A stretch of 64,000 nt of DNA, taken from the NCBI GenBank assembly GCA_022616275.1, contig JAKEFB010000308.1, forward strand, positions 22,691-86,690. The letters run 5' to 3'. This DNA is from Chloroflexota bacterium. Lineage in GTDB: Bacteria; Chloroflexota; Anaerolineae; Promineifilales; Promineifilaceae. The position numbers and the translations under genes are program-made. Below the pieces are notes generated by a model that had not been told where the DNA came from, searched no databases, and saw only the letters and a list, made by a program, of their open reading frames with translations. Positions 18,012-26,280 of this stretch are shown in pieces; the first letter of the stretch is position 1; every line of letters starts with the position of its first letter.

Positions 18012-19079
18012 CTAATCTCCAGAGACAAACCCCCACACCGGATTCCTGTCCACCTGCGCAATCCGCCCATCGGCGATACTTAGAAAGACGCCGTTCGTCA
18101 GATAATAGGGCATCCATCGCTGCTGAGTGGTGCTGGTAAACGCCACTTCCAGCGCCGTCGCCCAGCCCAGCCGCTCCCGCACCTCCGCGTTCGTGCGCCA
18201 CACCTTGCCAAAGCCGCGCACCGGCTGGTAAAGGCCCGGTGGTGGGATCACTGTCGGGTCGTCCACCGGCTCGCCCACTGTCCAGGTATCATTATACCAC
18301 TCGTACGTACCGTCATTGTAAAACACCAGGATGACCGTGCCGCTGGCCTCGGGCCACTGCGCCAGCCATAGCATCCACCCCCCCTCAAACGGCTGCTCGG
18401 CCGCTGCCACCACCGCCGCCGGCCCGGCCGGGCACTGGTCCCACAGCCCCGGCGGCGTAAAGGGGAAAAAGTAAGTATAGGGACAACTCAGCGTCACCGT
18501 CAGGCTGCTCTCGGCCGTATTGCCCAGGCTATCCCGTGCCAGCAAGGTAAAGGTATGCCACAGCCGCTCGTGAGTAGAGATAGTGGTCGTCAAAGTGCCG
18601 CTGATGGCCACCTGGATAAACTGGCCGGGCAGGTCGCCGGGCAGCCACTCCTGGATAATCACTTCGCTGCCGCCGCCGATTTGCCAGGTCAACGTCACGC
18701 TGCCACCAGGGGCTACCGTCGGCGGCGCGGCCGTAAAAAGGGTAATAACCGGCCCGGCCGGCGTAGCTGTAGCCGTGGGGGAAGCCGTCGCTGTGGCCGT
18801 CGGTGGGGGCGGCTGCGTCGGCGGTCGTGTCGGTGGGCGCTGGGTGGGCGGTGGGCTGGTGGCCGTCAAGACGGGTGGGCTGACCGTGGCCGTCGCCAGC
18901 ACGGCCCGATCACTCCTTAGCGCCGCCGGTGAAGGGTCGCTGCGGCTGGGGATAAGCAAGGGAACGGGGCTCACCCGAACTGTGTCCGAGCTGGCCGGGT
19001 GGCAGGCCGTGACCATAGCCAGCATAGCCAGCGCCAGGAACGGGGTTACCAGGCCGGGCCATAGCCTGTAATTCTTCAT
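18012..19079 (-). CDS. Lipoprotein with Pro/Thr linker, Ig-like and LGFP-like regions
   Basis: The ATG at 19079 is preceded by a perfect GGAGG (19087-19091); a GTG three codons upstream is less likely. The product starts MKNYRLWPGLVTPFLALAMLAMVTAC, a lipoprotein signal with lipobox VTAC. A low-complexity linker of P/T/A/R residues runs to about residue 115. An Ig-like segment follows (ITLFTAAPPTVAPGGSVTL), then C-PYTYFFPFTPPGLWDQC, which may form a disulfide. The end, PVRGFGKVWRTNAEVRERLGWA, is typical of Chloroflexota surface lipoproteins. It probably sits on the outer face of the membrane; function unknown. The C-terminus overlaps an AATCTCTAATCTCC repeat. Confidence 0.75.
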   Translation of the reverse strand: MKNYRLWPGLVTPFLALAMLAMVTACHPASSDTVRVSPVPLLIPSRSDPSPAALRSDRAVLATATVSPPVLTATSPPPTQRPPTRPPTQPPPPTATATASPTATATPAGPVITLFTAAPPTVAPGGSVTLTWQIGGGSEVIIQEWLPGDLPGQFIQVAISGTLTTTISTHERLWHTFTLLARDSLGNTAESSLTVTLSCPYTYFFPFTPPGLWDQCPAGPAAVVAAAEQPFEGGWMLWLAQWPEASGTVILVFYNDGTYEWYNDTWTVGEPVDDPTVIPPPGLYQPVRGFGKVWRTNAEVRERLGWATALEVAFTSTTQQRWMPYYLTNGVFLSIADGRIAQVDRNPVWGFVSGD

Positions 19080-19480
19080 CGTGGACACCTCCTCACGCCA
19101 TCAGGTATCACCGCGGATTCGTGCCACTATACGTATACCACCCCTTCCCCAGCCTACCATGCCGATTGCGCCACGGCCGCTCTACGCCAACTCTACGGAT
19201 TTTGGATTTTAAATTGCCGATTTTGGATTGGTGCCCACCTCTAAAATCTAAAATCCCATTTGACAGTGGCCGAAAAACCTTCATAATTGGCCAGGTTATT
19301 AAGGAAATCACCCCAATGTTACTGTGAGACGACCTTAGGTTCTATCCTGACTGGAGAGCTGGCTGGTTTTAGCCCCTCTCGCCATCCCATCTCCCGGGTG
19401 GGATTGGCTTCGTTGTCTGGTCTTTTCGTTTTGCCGCCTGATTCTGCCTGGAGCCGGGGCGGCCACCTGAAGGTACTCTC
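19080..19480. other. 401-bp intergenic region between divergent genes
   Basis: This region holds the ribosome site of the minus-strand lipoprotein, an AT-rich stretch with GATTTTGGATTTTAAATTGC and CTAAAATCTAAAATCCC (a short repeat family), a plus-strand promoter candidate at 19260-19287, and about 190 bases of leader before the ABC-F gene. The leader contains a 6-bp hairpin (ATCCCA...TGGGAT near 19385-19410) but no clear terminator. No gene is apparent. Confidence 0.6.
19260..19287 (+). promoter_or_regulatory. Candidate sigma-70 promoter of the ABC-F gene
   Basis: TTGACA (19260-19265), a 16-base spacer and CATAAT (19282-19287) lie about 190 bases before the ABC-F start. The -35 is perfect and the -10 matches 5 of 6. 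The long leader is notable because ABC-F genes are often controlled by leader attenuation. Confidence 0.5.
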
Positions 19481-21097
19481 ATGTTAACAGCCCATCACAT
19501 CACCAAATATTACAACATCCAACCTGTCCTGGAGGACGTCTCCTTCAGCATCAACCCCGGCGAGCGGGTCGGGCTGATTGGCCCCAACGGCAGCGGCAAG
19601 ACCACGCTCCTGCGCATCCTGGCCGGCCGCGAACAGCCGGACATGGGCCACGTCACCCTTACCCCGGCCGGCCTGCGCCTTGGCTACCTGCCCCAGGGCT
19701 TCGAGCCAGACCCGTCGCTGACCGTCGGCCAGCTCATTAGCCAGGCCGTGGGCGACCCGGCCACCCTGGAAACAGAAATCGGCCGGCTGGCCCTGGCCCT
19801 GGCCGAGGCGCCCGACCAGCCTGCCTTGCAGGCCGCTTACGACGCCGTGTTGCGTCGGCTCAGCCAGCATGACCCCGGCCGGGCTCCGGCCATGCTCAGC
19901 GCTCTGGGGCTAGACGGCGTACCGGCCGGGCAGCCGGTCTCCCAACTCAGCGGCGGGCAAAAGACCCGCCTGGCGCTGGCCCTGGTCTTGCTCGACGAGC
20001 CGCAGCTCCTCCTTTTGGACGAGCCAACCAACCACCTGGACATTGACATGCTCCTCTGGCTGGAGGAGTGGCTGGCTGGCTTCCCTGGCGGCGCGCTGCT
20101 CGTCTCCCACGACCGTACCTTCCTGGACCGCACTGTCAACCGTATCCTCGATCTGGACCCGGAAAAACATGCTGTCCGCCAATACGCCGGCAACTACAGC
20201 GACTATCTCGACCAATACCTCCACGAGCGGGAAAAACAGGTCGCCGCCTACCGTGACCAGGTGGACGAAATTCGCCGCGTGCGGCAGGACATTGCCCGCA
20301 CCAAAGAACAGGCCCGCCAGGTGGAGATCACCACCACTCCCCGCCAGCCCGGCGTTCGCCGCTACGCCAAAAAAGTAGCCGTCAAGGCCAGGGCCCGCGA
20401 GAAAAAGCTGGAGCGCTACCTGGCTTCCGGCGAGCGGGTAGAAAAGCCCAAGAGTGGTTGGCAAATGAAGCTCGAATTCGACAATGCCCCCCACCTCGGC
20501 CGGGATGTGCTGGCTCTGGAGGAGTTAGCTGTTGGCTACCCTGGCCAGCCCCCGTTACTGCAAGGACTGAACCTGGCCGTCCAGGCTGGCGAGCGTGTTG
20601 TCCTCACCGGCCCCAACGGGACGGGCAAAACTACCCTCCTGCGGACCATCGCCGGCCGGTTAGATCCCCTGGCCGGCCGGGTGCGCCTGGGAGCCAGCGT
20701 CCGGCTGGGCTATATGTCCCAGGAACAGGAACTGCTCGACCCGGCCGCCAACGCCCTGGAAACGATTCAGGCGGCGGCTCCCCTGAATCAGACCGAGGCT
20801 CGCTCCTTCCTCCACTTCTTCCTCTTCGGCGGCGACGATCCCCTCCGGCCGGCCGGCGAGCTAAGCTACGGCGAACGGGCCCGCCTGGCCCTGGCCACAC
20901 TCGTTGCCCAGGGCAGCAACTTCCTACTCCTCGACGAGCCGATCAACCACCTGGACATCCCCTCCCGCGAACGCTTCGAGCAGGCCCTGACCCACTTTGA
21001 AGGCACTGTTCTGGCCGTCGTCCACGACCGCTACTTCATCCAGCGCTTTGCCACCGGCGTCTGGTGGGCCGAGGGAGAACGATTGTCCCGCGCCTAA
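19481..21097 (+). CDS. ABC-F ATPase (translation factor type)
   Basis: The 538-aa soluble protein has two ABC ATPase domains and no membrane segments. Domain 1 has P-loop GPNGSGKTT (about 36), signature [12 protein letters not shown] and [13 protein letters not shown] basic linker ([19 protein letters not shown]...[12 protein letters not shown]) follows. Domain 2 has GPNGTGKTT, signature [12 protein letters not shown] and [16 protein letters not shown]. This order and the charged interdomain linker define ABC-F proteins, which bind the ribosomal E site to relieve stalls or protect from antibiotics. Which subtype this is cannot be told. The stop overlaps by 4 bases the convergent gene at 21094. 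Confidence 0.9.
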   Translation: MLTAHHITKYYNIQPVLEDVSFSINPGERVGLIGPNGSGKTTLLRILAGREQPDMGHVTLTPAGLRLGYLPQGFEPDPSLTVGQLISQAVGDPATLETEIGRLALALAEAPDQPALQAAYDAVLRRLSQHDPGRAPAMLSALGLDGVPAGQPVSQLSGGQKTRLALALVLLDEPQLLLLDEPTNHLDIDMLLWLEEWLAGFPGGALLVSHDRTFLDRTVNRILDLDPEKHAVRQYAGNYSDYLDQYLHEREKQVAAYRDQVDEIRRVRQDIARTKEQARQVEITTTPRQPGVRRYAKKVAVKARAREKKLERYLASGERVEKPKSGWQMKLEFDNAPHLGRDVLALEELAVGYPGQPPLLQGLNLAVQAGERVVLTGPNGTGKTTLLRTIAGRLDPLAGRVRLGASVRLGYMSQEQELLDPAANALETIQAAAPLNQTEARSFLHFFLFGGDDPLRPAGELSYGERARLALATLVAQGSNFLLLDEPINHLDIPSRERFEQALTHFEGTVLAVVHDRYFIQRFATGVWWAEGERLSRA

Positions 21098-21534
21098 GCC
21101 TCAGATAACCGCTTTGCCTCGGCAATCCAATCAGTTGGATCCCACCGGGTGACGCTGGTAATCTCCCGCACCCGTTCCGGCGTAAGCTGAGCCAGATCGG
21201 CAAAGGTGTAAATACCGGCCTCGTTCAGCCGGCGGGCGTAGGTAGGGCCGATACCCTGGATGGTTTCCAGGCTGTCTTGCTGTTCCGACTGGACCGCCCC
21301 GGCCGCTTCCCGGGCGGCCGCCGCCATTTTCTCGACCGTTTCTATTAGCCCGACCGTTTGTAGGGTGCCGGACACCTGCAGCGGTTTGGTCAACGCAGTT
21401 GGCCCGGCGACCACCAACGGCCCGGGGACCACCTCACGTTGCTGCCGCCACCACCAATACAGCCAGGCTGTCACCCCGGCCGCCAGTAAAAAACCAAGCC
21501 AGAAAAGTCCAACGTCTTTACGCTTCATTGCCAT
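21094..21534 (-). CDS. Membrane-anchored helix-hairpin-helix protein
   Basis: The 146-aa protein has one N-terminal transmembrane helix (VGLFWLGFLLAAGVTAWLYWWW, one segment) and a C-terminal helix-hairpin-helix domain: LETIQGIGPTYARRLNEAGI then YTFADLAQLTPERVREI. Such single-pass HhH proteins are common next to unrelated genes; the domain resembles the DUF4332/HhH-5 repeat used for DNA or protein contacts. The 3' end is convergent with and overlaps the ABC-F gene by 4 bases. Function unknown. Confidence 0.75.
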   Translation of the reverse strand: MAMKRKDVGLFWLGFLLAAGVTAWLYWWWRQQREVVPGPLVVAGPTALTKPLQVSGTLQTVGLIETVEKMAAAAREAAGAVQSEQQDSLETIQGIGPTYARRLNEAGIYTFADLAQLTPERVREITSVTRWDPTDWIAEAKRLSEA

Positions 21535-21582
21535 TCCTAATTACCGTTCGTCGCGCTATTCGCCATTAGCTTTATCTCGACC

Positions 21583-21951
21583 CTACGTCTGGTTCAACAC
21601 CAGTTGATTTAATGCCTCGCGGGCCGCCGGCAGGTGCTGCATCGCTTCCCAATCTCCGACAAAATCAGCCGCCGTCCGCGCCTCTAACAAGCGGGAAAAG
21701 GGATCCCTCTCCGCCGCCTTGCCGGCCACCCGGGCCCGCCGCCAGTACGGCCGCAACGCCTCCTGCCAGCGCGGATACTGTCTCTCCAGCCAGCCCCGCA
21801 GCGCCTGGTATTCGGCCTCGTCTTCCGCTTCGGCCGCCTGCCCCCGGTACACCCGGATCACCAACCCCTCCAGTGCATCCCACTGCTCAATAAACGCCGC
21901 CAGCGCCTCGTCCCCCAACCCCCGGCTCAAAAACCGCGTAAACGGATTCAT
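21583..21951 (-). CDS. Hypothetical 122-aa helical protein
   Basis: The product starts MNPFTRFLSRGLGDEALAAF and is rich in Leu, Ala, Arg, Glu and Trp. Long helices are predicted by eye (YQALRGWLERQYPRWQEALR; DFVGDWEAMQHLPAAREAL). There is no signal peptide or membrane segment. I do not recognise the family. It lies between the HhH protein and the USP fusion on the same strand, with an AATCTCTAATCTCC repeat just upstream (21955-21977). Confidence 0.6.
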   Translation of the reverse strand: MNPFTRFLSRGLGDEALAAFIEQWDALEGLVIRVYRGQAAEAEDEAEYQALRGWLERQYPRWQEALRPYWRRARVAGKAAERDPFSRLLEARTAADFVGDWEAMQHLPAAREALNQLVLNQT

Positions 21952-21986
21952 CCCTAATCTCTAATCTCCAATCTCCAACTACCCAA

Positions 21987-23723
21987 TTACTGGCAAATCA
22001 ACACCGGCCGTTCCGACTCCTGCAACACCTTCTCTACCACGCTGCCCAGAACCACCTCGACCACTGGGTTGGCTCCGTAGCCGCCCATAATCAGCCAATC
22101 GCAACCGTACGCCTCGGCCGTGGTCAGGATCGCCTCGGCCGTCGGGCCGGCGGCGCTGATGTAGCGCGCTTCCACGCCGTGCCCGGCCAGGTACTCCTGA
22201 GCCTCCACCAATGCCGGCGGCTGCCCGTCGCCCTTCTCCCAAACCGTCACCACCACCAGTGGCATTTGCCACCGGCCGGCCAGATAAGCGGCCACAAACA
22301 GCGCCTCCCGGGCCTTGGGCGAACCGTCGTAAGCTAACAGAGCCTGTTCAAAATCGGCCGCCTTTCCCGGCGTGGCCAGTACAGGCCGGGGGCAGCGGCG
22401 CAGCACCGTCCGAAAACCGGAACCCAGCCGGGCCAGTGGCTGAGACCCCGGCGGGTAGCTCAGGTTCATGACCACCAGGTCTGTCCAGCGGGCTCGCTCG
22501 CAAACCACCTTTGGCACCGGCCCCACGTCGAACACCAGGTCGCCTGGCGCTCCCACCTCACCGCAGCGCCACTTGAAACGGTCTCGGACCTTTTGGACTT
22601 CAGGCGCGGCCTTGCGTTCTTCGGCCGGCAGCACGTGCAGGCCATACAGGCGGGCCTCCTCCCGGCGGGCCATGGCAATGGCCTGCTCTAGAGCGTACCA
22701 ACCCACCTCCTCGCCGCTGACCGGCACCAGGATGTCGTTAAACAGGTGATCGCCGCCGTCCGTCCGCCGGTGGCGCTGCCGTTCGCGCCGCCATTCACCC
22801 GGCGTCGGGCCGGGTTCCAGCTCGTCCGGCACCACCACTTCCAGGATTTTCTCCCCCAGGCGGGAAATCACCCTGGACAGCCGGCTGCTAAACTGGCCGG
22901 CCAGGTCGGCCGCCGCCTTGTCATAGGGAATTTCCCACTCCAACTCTTCTTCAATCCCCGCCCGATGCTCGGCAATCCACAGGTACAGGTCCGTCTCTGC
23001 TCGCTCCGGGAAGTCCCGCAGGATACCCTGCTCCCGGATCATCTCGACCACCGGCCGGTAAACGGTGTCGTACCAATGAGCCACCGCCTCTTCATAAGGA
23101 ATTTCCCGCTGTTGCTCAATACCCATGTAGTGACGGTGGACCTCGATGTGCTCCAGCAGCTCCTGGTATTGGCCAGGTTCGGTCACCCGTAGGTCAGCCT
23201 CCGGCCGCGATTCGTCAAGTTGGGTTTGCTCCAGAAACTCGGCATACTCGGCCTTGATTATCAAGTCTTCCGGCCGGTCCTCAGGGCTCAGCGGAACCTT
23301 CGAGCGGATCTGGGTAACGTACGCCTGGACGGTATCCACCCCCAACTCCCGGGCCACCGAGACCCGGTGGTGGCCGTCGTGAACAAAATAGGCGTCTCCA
23401 ATCTGGTAGACCTCAATCGGCGGCAGGCCGGTGGCGTCGTGGAGGGCTACTTTCACCCGCGCCCAACGCTCCTCGTCGCTGTCCTGCCGGGGCAAAAAGC
23501 TGCGGGTAAAATCGTGATACCTGCCGACGCTGCCGACAATGGCGTCCAGGGGAATCTCCTTCAGCGACCGGGAAATCACGCCGCTGGCCCTCACCTTCTG
23601 GCGCACGTCCTCGTAAGACAGCAGCTCAGTAGACCGGCCGGTCAGCCGGGCCAGGATCTCCTGCAAAGCCGCCCGCTGCCGCGCCCGCCGGAAATCACTC
23701 ACCGCACCATAAAAACTTTCCAT
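21987..23723 (-). CDS. ParB-like domain fused to two universal stress protein domains
   Basis: This 578-aa protein starts MESFYGAVSDFRRARQRA. A ParB/sulfiredoxin-like nuclease-fold domain is visible around residues 60-145 (IEVYQIGDAYFVHDGHHRVS then VARELGVDTVQAYV), with the DGHHR motif typical of ParB boxes. A charged helical middle follows (about 150-325). Two USP domains end the protein. The first (about 330-455, LFNDILVPVSG...ALEQAIAMA) has a degenerate nucleotide site. The second (about 458-578) has the intact ATP motif G-x2-G-x9-GS (GGYGANPVVEVVLGS). It is cytosolic. The fusion suggests an ATP- or CTP-binding stress sensor; ligand and target are unknown. Confidence 0.8.
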   Translation of the reverse strand: MESFYGAVSDFRRARQRAALQEILARLTGRSTELLSYEDVRQKVRASGVISRSLKEIPLDAIVGSVGRYHDFTRSFLPRQDSDEERWARVKVALHDATGLPPIEVYQIGDAYFVHDGHHRVSVARELGVDTVQAYVTQIRSKVPLSPEDRPEDLIIKAEYAEFLEQTQLDESRPEADLRVTEPGQYQELLEHIEVHRHYMGIEQQREIPYEEAVAHWYDTVYRPVVEMIREQGILRDFPERAETDLYLWIAEHRAGIEEELEWEIPYDKAAADLAGQFSSRLSRVISRLGEKILEVVVPDELEPGPTPGEWRRERQRHRRTDGGDHLFNDILVPVSGEEVGWYALEQAIAMARREEARLYGLHVLPAEERKAAPEVQKVRDRFKWRCGEVGAPGDLVFDVGPVPKVVCERARWTDLVVMNLSYPPGSQPLARLGSGFRTVLRRCPRPVLATPGKAADFEQALLAYDGSPKAREALFVAAYLAGRWQMPLVVVTVWEKGDGQPPALVEAQEYLAGHGVEARYISAAGPTAEAILTTAEAYGCDWLIMGGYGANPVVEVVLGSVVEKVLQESERPVLICQ

Positions 23724-23727
23724 CAGC

Positions 23728-23795
23728 TATCAGTTCTCAGCTTTCAGCAATAAGCACTCAGTCCTCAGCACTCAGTCCTCGCTACTCATTGCTCG
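23728..23795. repeat. CAGTCCTCAGCACT intergenic repeat
   Basis: Between gnd and the USP fusion lie tandem-like words TCAGTTCTCAGC, TTTCAGCAATAAGC, ACTCAGTCCTCAGC and ACTCAGTCCTCGC. The same word family recurs at 57877-57908 before the M23-like gene. Confidence 0.65.
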
Positions 23796-23821
23796 TAGTT
23801 GGCGGAGGTGGGCCGCCCAAC

Positions 23822-25246
23822 TCAACCAACTGCGCTCATCGCTCCCCACTCCGTATGGAACGTCCCCTCCCTGTCCACCCGCTCGTAGGTATGAGCGCCG
23901 AAGTAGTCACGTTGAGCCTGGATCAAATTGGCCGGGAGCCGCTCACTGCGGTAACTGTCCAGGTAAGCCAAAGCGGCCATGAAGCCCGGCGCAGGAATAG
24001 CCAGCCCGGCCGCTCGCTGCACCGTGGCCCGCAAATCTCCTTCTCGTTCCCTCATGGCCATCGCCAGGTCAGGGTCCAGCAGCAAATTGGGCAGCTCCGG
24101 CCGGGCCAGGTAAGCCCGCCGAAACTCCTCCAACATCGCCGCCCGGATAATACAGCCGCCGCGCCAGATACGGGCCACACCCTCCAGGTCCAGGCTGTAG
24201 CCATAGGTCTGGGAGGCCTCCCGCAGCAGGGCCAGGCCCTGGGCATAGGTGACGATCATGGCCACGTAAGTCGCCTGGCGCAACTGGCCCACGGCCGTCT
24301 CGCGATCCCCGTCAAAGGCCGCCGGCCGGGGCAAGACCTGGCTGGCGGCCACCCGCTCCTCCTTCAGCGCCGAAAGGTAGCGGCCGGTCACTGCCACGTC
24401 AATGGACGGCGTGGGGACGCCCAGCTTCAACGCTTCCTCTGACGTCCACTTGCCCGTTCCCTTCTGCCGGGCGGCGTCCAGGATCTGGTCCACTAACCGG
24501 CCACCGCTGAGTTCATCTTCCCTGGTAAAAATATCGGCCGTAATCTCCACCAGGAAGGCATTCAGCTCCCCTTCGTTCCACTCCTGGTAGATAGTGTGTA
24601 GTTCGTCGTTGCTCAGCCCCAGGCCGCGCTTCATCAGGTCATAGCTTTCGGCCAGCAACTGCATCAGGCCGTACTCAATGCCGTTGTGAACCATCTTCAC
24701 GTAATGGCCGGCCGGGCCAGACCCCAGATAAGTGATACACGGCTCCCCGTGTACTTTGGCGGCGATAGCCTCAAAGACGGGCCGCACCCGCTCGTACGCT
24801 TCGGCCGGGCCGCCAGGCATCAGGCTGGGGCCGTAACGCGCCCCCTCCGCCCCGCCGGAAACGCCCATGCCGATAAAGTGAATGCCCTTCTCGGCCAGTT
24901 CCTTGATGCGCCGCTCGGTATCTTGAAAATAGGAATTGCCGCCGTCAATCAGTACTGCACCTGGTTTCAGCAAGGGCAACAGTTGCTCAATGACACCATC
25001 CACTGGCTTGCCGGCCGGCACCAGCATCATGATCGCGCACGGATCACGCAACAGCTCGACAAAAACGTCAAAGCTTTTGGCTCCCCGTATGTCCCGGCCC
25101 TCGGCCGCAGCCAACAGCGCGTCCACCCGGCTCGGGTCACGGTTATAACCGGCCACGGCAAAGCCGTGATCGGCCATATTCATCACCAGGTTGTGGCCCA
25201 TCGTCCCCAGGCCAATCAGACCAATTTCACACTTCTGTTCGCTCAT
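23822..25246 (-). CDS. gnd: 6-phosphogluconate dehydrogenase, decarboxylating
   Basis: The 474-aa product starts MSEQKCEIGLIGLGTMGHNL with the Rossmann motif GLGTMG. It has VDGGNSYFQDT, GMGVSGGAEGARYGPS (substrate loop) and VKMVHNGIEYG with the catalytic Lys and the HNGIEY motif. The C-terminal tail HTYERVDREGTFHTEW closes the active site in the dimer. The enzyme oxidises 6-phosphogluconate to ribulose 5-phosphate, CO2 and NADPH in the pentose phosphate pathway. I chose the ATG at 25246 with an AGAGG site five bases upstream; a GTG two codons earlier has no room for one. Full length for the long (homodimeric) class. No zwf is nearby. Confidence 0.95.
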   Translation of the reverse strand: MSEQKCEIGLIGLGTMGHNLVMNMADHGFAVAGYNRDPSRVDALLAAAEGRDIRGAKSFDVFVELLRDPCAIMMLVPAGKPVDGVIEQLLPLLKPGAVLIDGGNSYFQDTERRIKELAEKGIHFIGMGVSGGAEGARYGPSLMPGGPAEAYERVRPVFEAIAAKVHGEPCITYLGSGPAGHYVKMVHNGIEYGLMQLLAESYDLMKRGLGLSNDELHTIYQEWNEGELNAFLVEITADIFTREDELSGGRLVDQILDAARQKGTGKWTSEEALKLGVPTPSIDVAVTGRYLSALKEERVAASQVLPRPAAFDGDRETAVGQLRQATYVAMIVTYAQGLALLREASQTYGYSLDLEGVARIWRGGCIIRAAMLEEFRRAYLARPELPNLLLDPDLAMAMREREGDLRATVQRAAGLAIPAPGFMAALAYLDSYRSERLPANLIQAQRDYFGAHTYERVDREGTFHTEWGAMSAVG

Positions 25247-25269
25247 AACCACCTCTCTTCACCGCCATT

Positions 25270-25385
25270 GTAGCACAGACTGTTACTCTGTGTGCTCCAG
25301 CCCAGGCCAACAGCCCGCGTTACGAAATATAGCCCAGACTGTTAGTCTTTGCGCTCCAGCGCGGGCTGTTAGCCTGCCCTACCGT
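25270..25385. repeat. Paired palindromic repeats upstream of gnd
   Basis: GCACAGACTGTTACTCTGTG (25276-25295) and the related CCCAGACTGTTAGTCTTTGC (25334-25353) are two copies of a hairpin-forming repeat, each followed by GCTCCAGC. CAGCCCGCG (25311-25319) can also pair with CGCGGGCTG (25360-25368). These are likely dispersed palindromes; a role in gnd expression is possible but unproven. Confidence 0.6.
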
Positions 25386-25396
25386 AATACCTTGCC

Positions 25397-26248
25397 TCAA
25401 CGAGGCGGCCGCCGGTACTCCCACTCCACCCCGCCATAGTCGGAATCGTTCTTTCCCCCCAATCCCACCAGCCAGCGAGAAAAGCCGGGGGCTGCCCGGT
25501 AGACCACGGACAAAGGCCTCAAGTAACGTGGTAGCGTAACGATATTTTGCTTCCTGTCAATAGCCCGGACCACCGCCCTGGCCACCTGGGGCGGCGTGAG
25601 CGCCGGGAAAAAGCGGGAGAGGGGCGCCAGCCGCGTCGCCGGCACGTATTTCTTGAAAAAGTCCGTCCCAGCCACCGTGCCCAGCCGCACCACCGTAGCC
25701 CGTACCGGCGTTCCCCGCAGCTCCACCTGCAAAATTTGGCTATAGGCATCTACCGCCGCCTTGGCCGCCGCGTAGGCGGCCGATGGCCCGGTGACCAGGA
25801 TGTGCCCGGCAATCGAGCCGATGGTAACAATGTGCCCCCGGCCGGCGCCCAGCATCAACGGCAACACCTTTTTCGCGCCATAAACCAGGGCGTTGTAGCC
25901 TACTTGCATCGTCTGCTCCGCCTCCTCCACCGTCATGTCCATCACGTCCACCCAGCGTACAAAGGCGGCGTTGTGGACCAGCACGTCTACCCGGCCGGTT
26001 TCGCCGACCACGCTGTCAATCCACTCTTCAAAAGCCGCCCGGTCCGTCACGTCACATTGGGCCAGACTAATCGCCTCGCCCCACGGCAACATCGCCAGCT
26101 CGGCCGTCGCCCGGGCCACGCTTTCCTCCGACCGGCCGCAAGCGTACACCTGCCCCCCGTGGTCGGCCAGCGCCTGGACAATCGCCCAACCAATTCCTTG
26201 TGTCCCTCCAGTTACCAGGCAAATGTGACCCTCTAAAAATTTCTTCAT
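25397..26248 (-). CDS. Short-chain dehydrogenase/reductase
   Basis: The product is 283 aa from the ATG at 26248 (286 aa from a GTG at 26257). It has the classical SDR cofactor motif TGGTQGIG, the NNAG equivalent HNAA (VDVLVHNAAFV) and the catalytic Y-x3-K (AAYAAAK) with its Ser in VTIGSIAGH upstream. The Arg in YACGRSEES after beta-2 suggests NADP(H) preference. The C-terminal region (FSRWLVGLGGKNDSDYGGVEWEYRR) is like SDRs with a membrane-associated tail. Substrate unknown. The start is only 32 bases from the divergent DUF2723 gene, so the two share a promoter region. Confidence 0.85.
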   Translation of the reverse strand: MKKFLEGHICLVTGGTQGIGWAIVQALADHGGQVYACGRSEESVARATAELAMLPWGEAISLAQCDVTDRAAFEEWIDSVVGETGRVDVLVHNAAFVRWVDVMDMTVEEAEQTMQVGYNALVYGAKKVLPLMLGAGRGHIVTIGSIAGHILVTGPSAAYAAAKAAVDAYSQILQVELRGTPVRATVVRLGTVAGTDFFKKYVPATRLAPLSRFFPALTPPQVARAVVRAIDRKQNIVTLPRYLRPLSVVYRAAPGFSRWLVGLGGKNDSDYGGVEWEYRRPPR

Positions 26249-26280
26249 GCCTCTCACATTTTAGGCTATCATTCTGCTCT

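Noticed and set aside
19108-19487. Small open frames in the 19080-19480 intergenic region
   Set aside because: Short, no ribosome site, no recognisable sequence, and overlap AT-rich repeat words.
22746-23753. Plus-strand frames of 148 and 177 codons opposite the USP fusion
   Set aside because: Antisense to a gene with clear ParB and USP motifs; composition typical of shadows.
25250-25252. GTG start two codons upstream for gnd
   Set aside because: The purine-rich site AGAGG directly abuts it; the ATG at 25246 has proper spacing.
25270-25385. Insertion-sequence ends
   Set aside because: Palindromes lack a transposase gene or target duplication; they fit dispersed repeats better.
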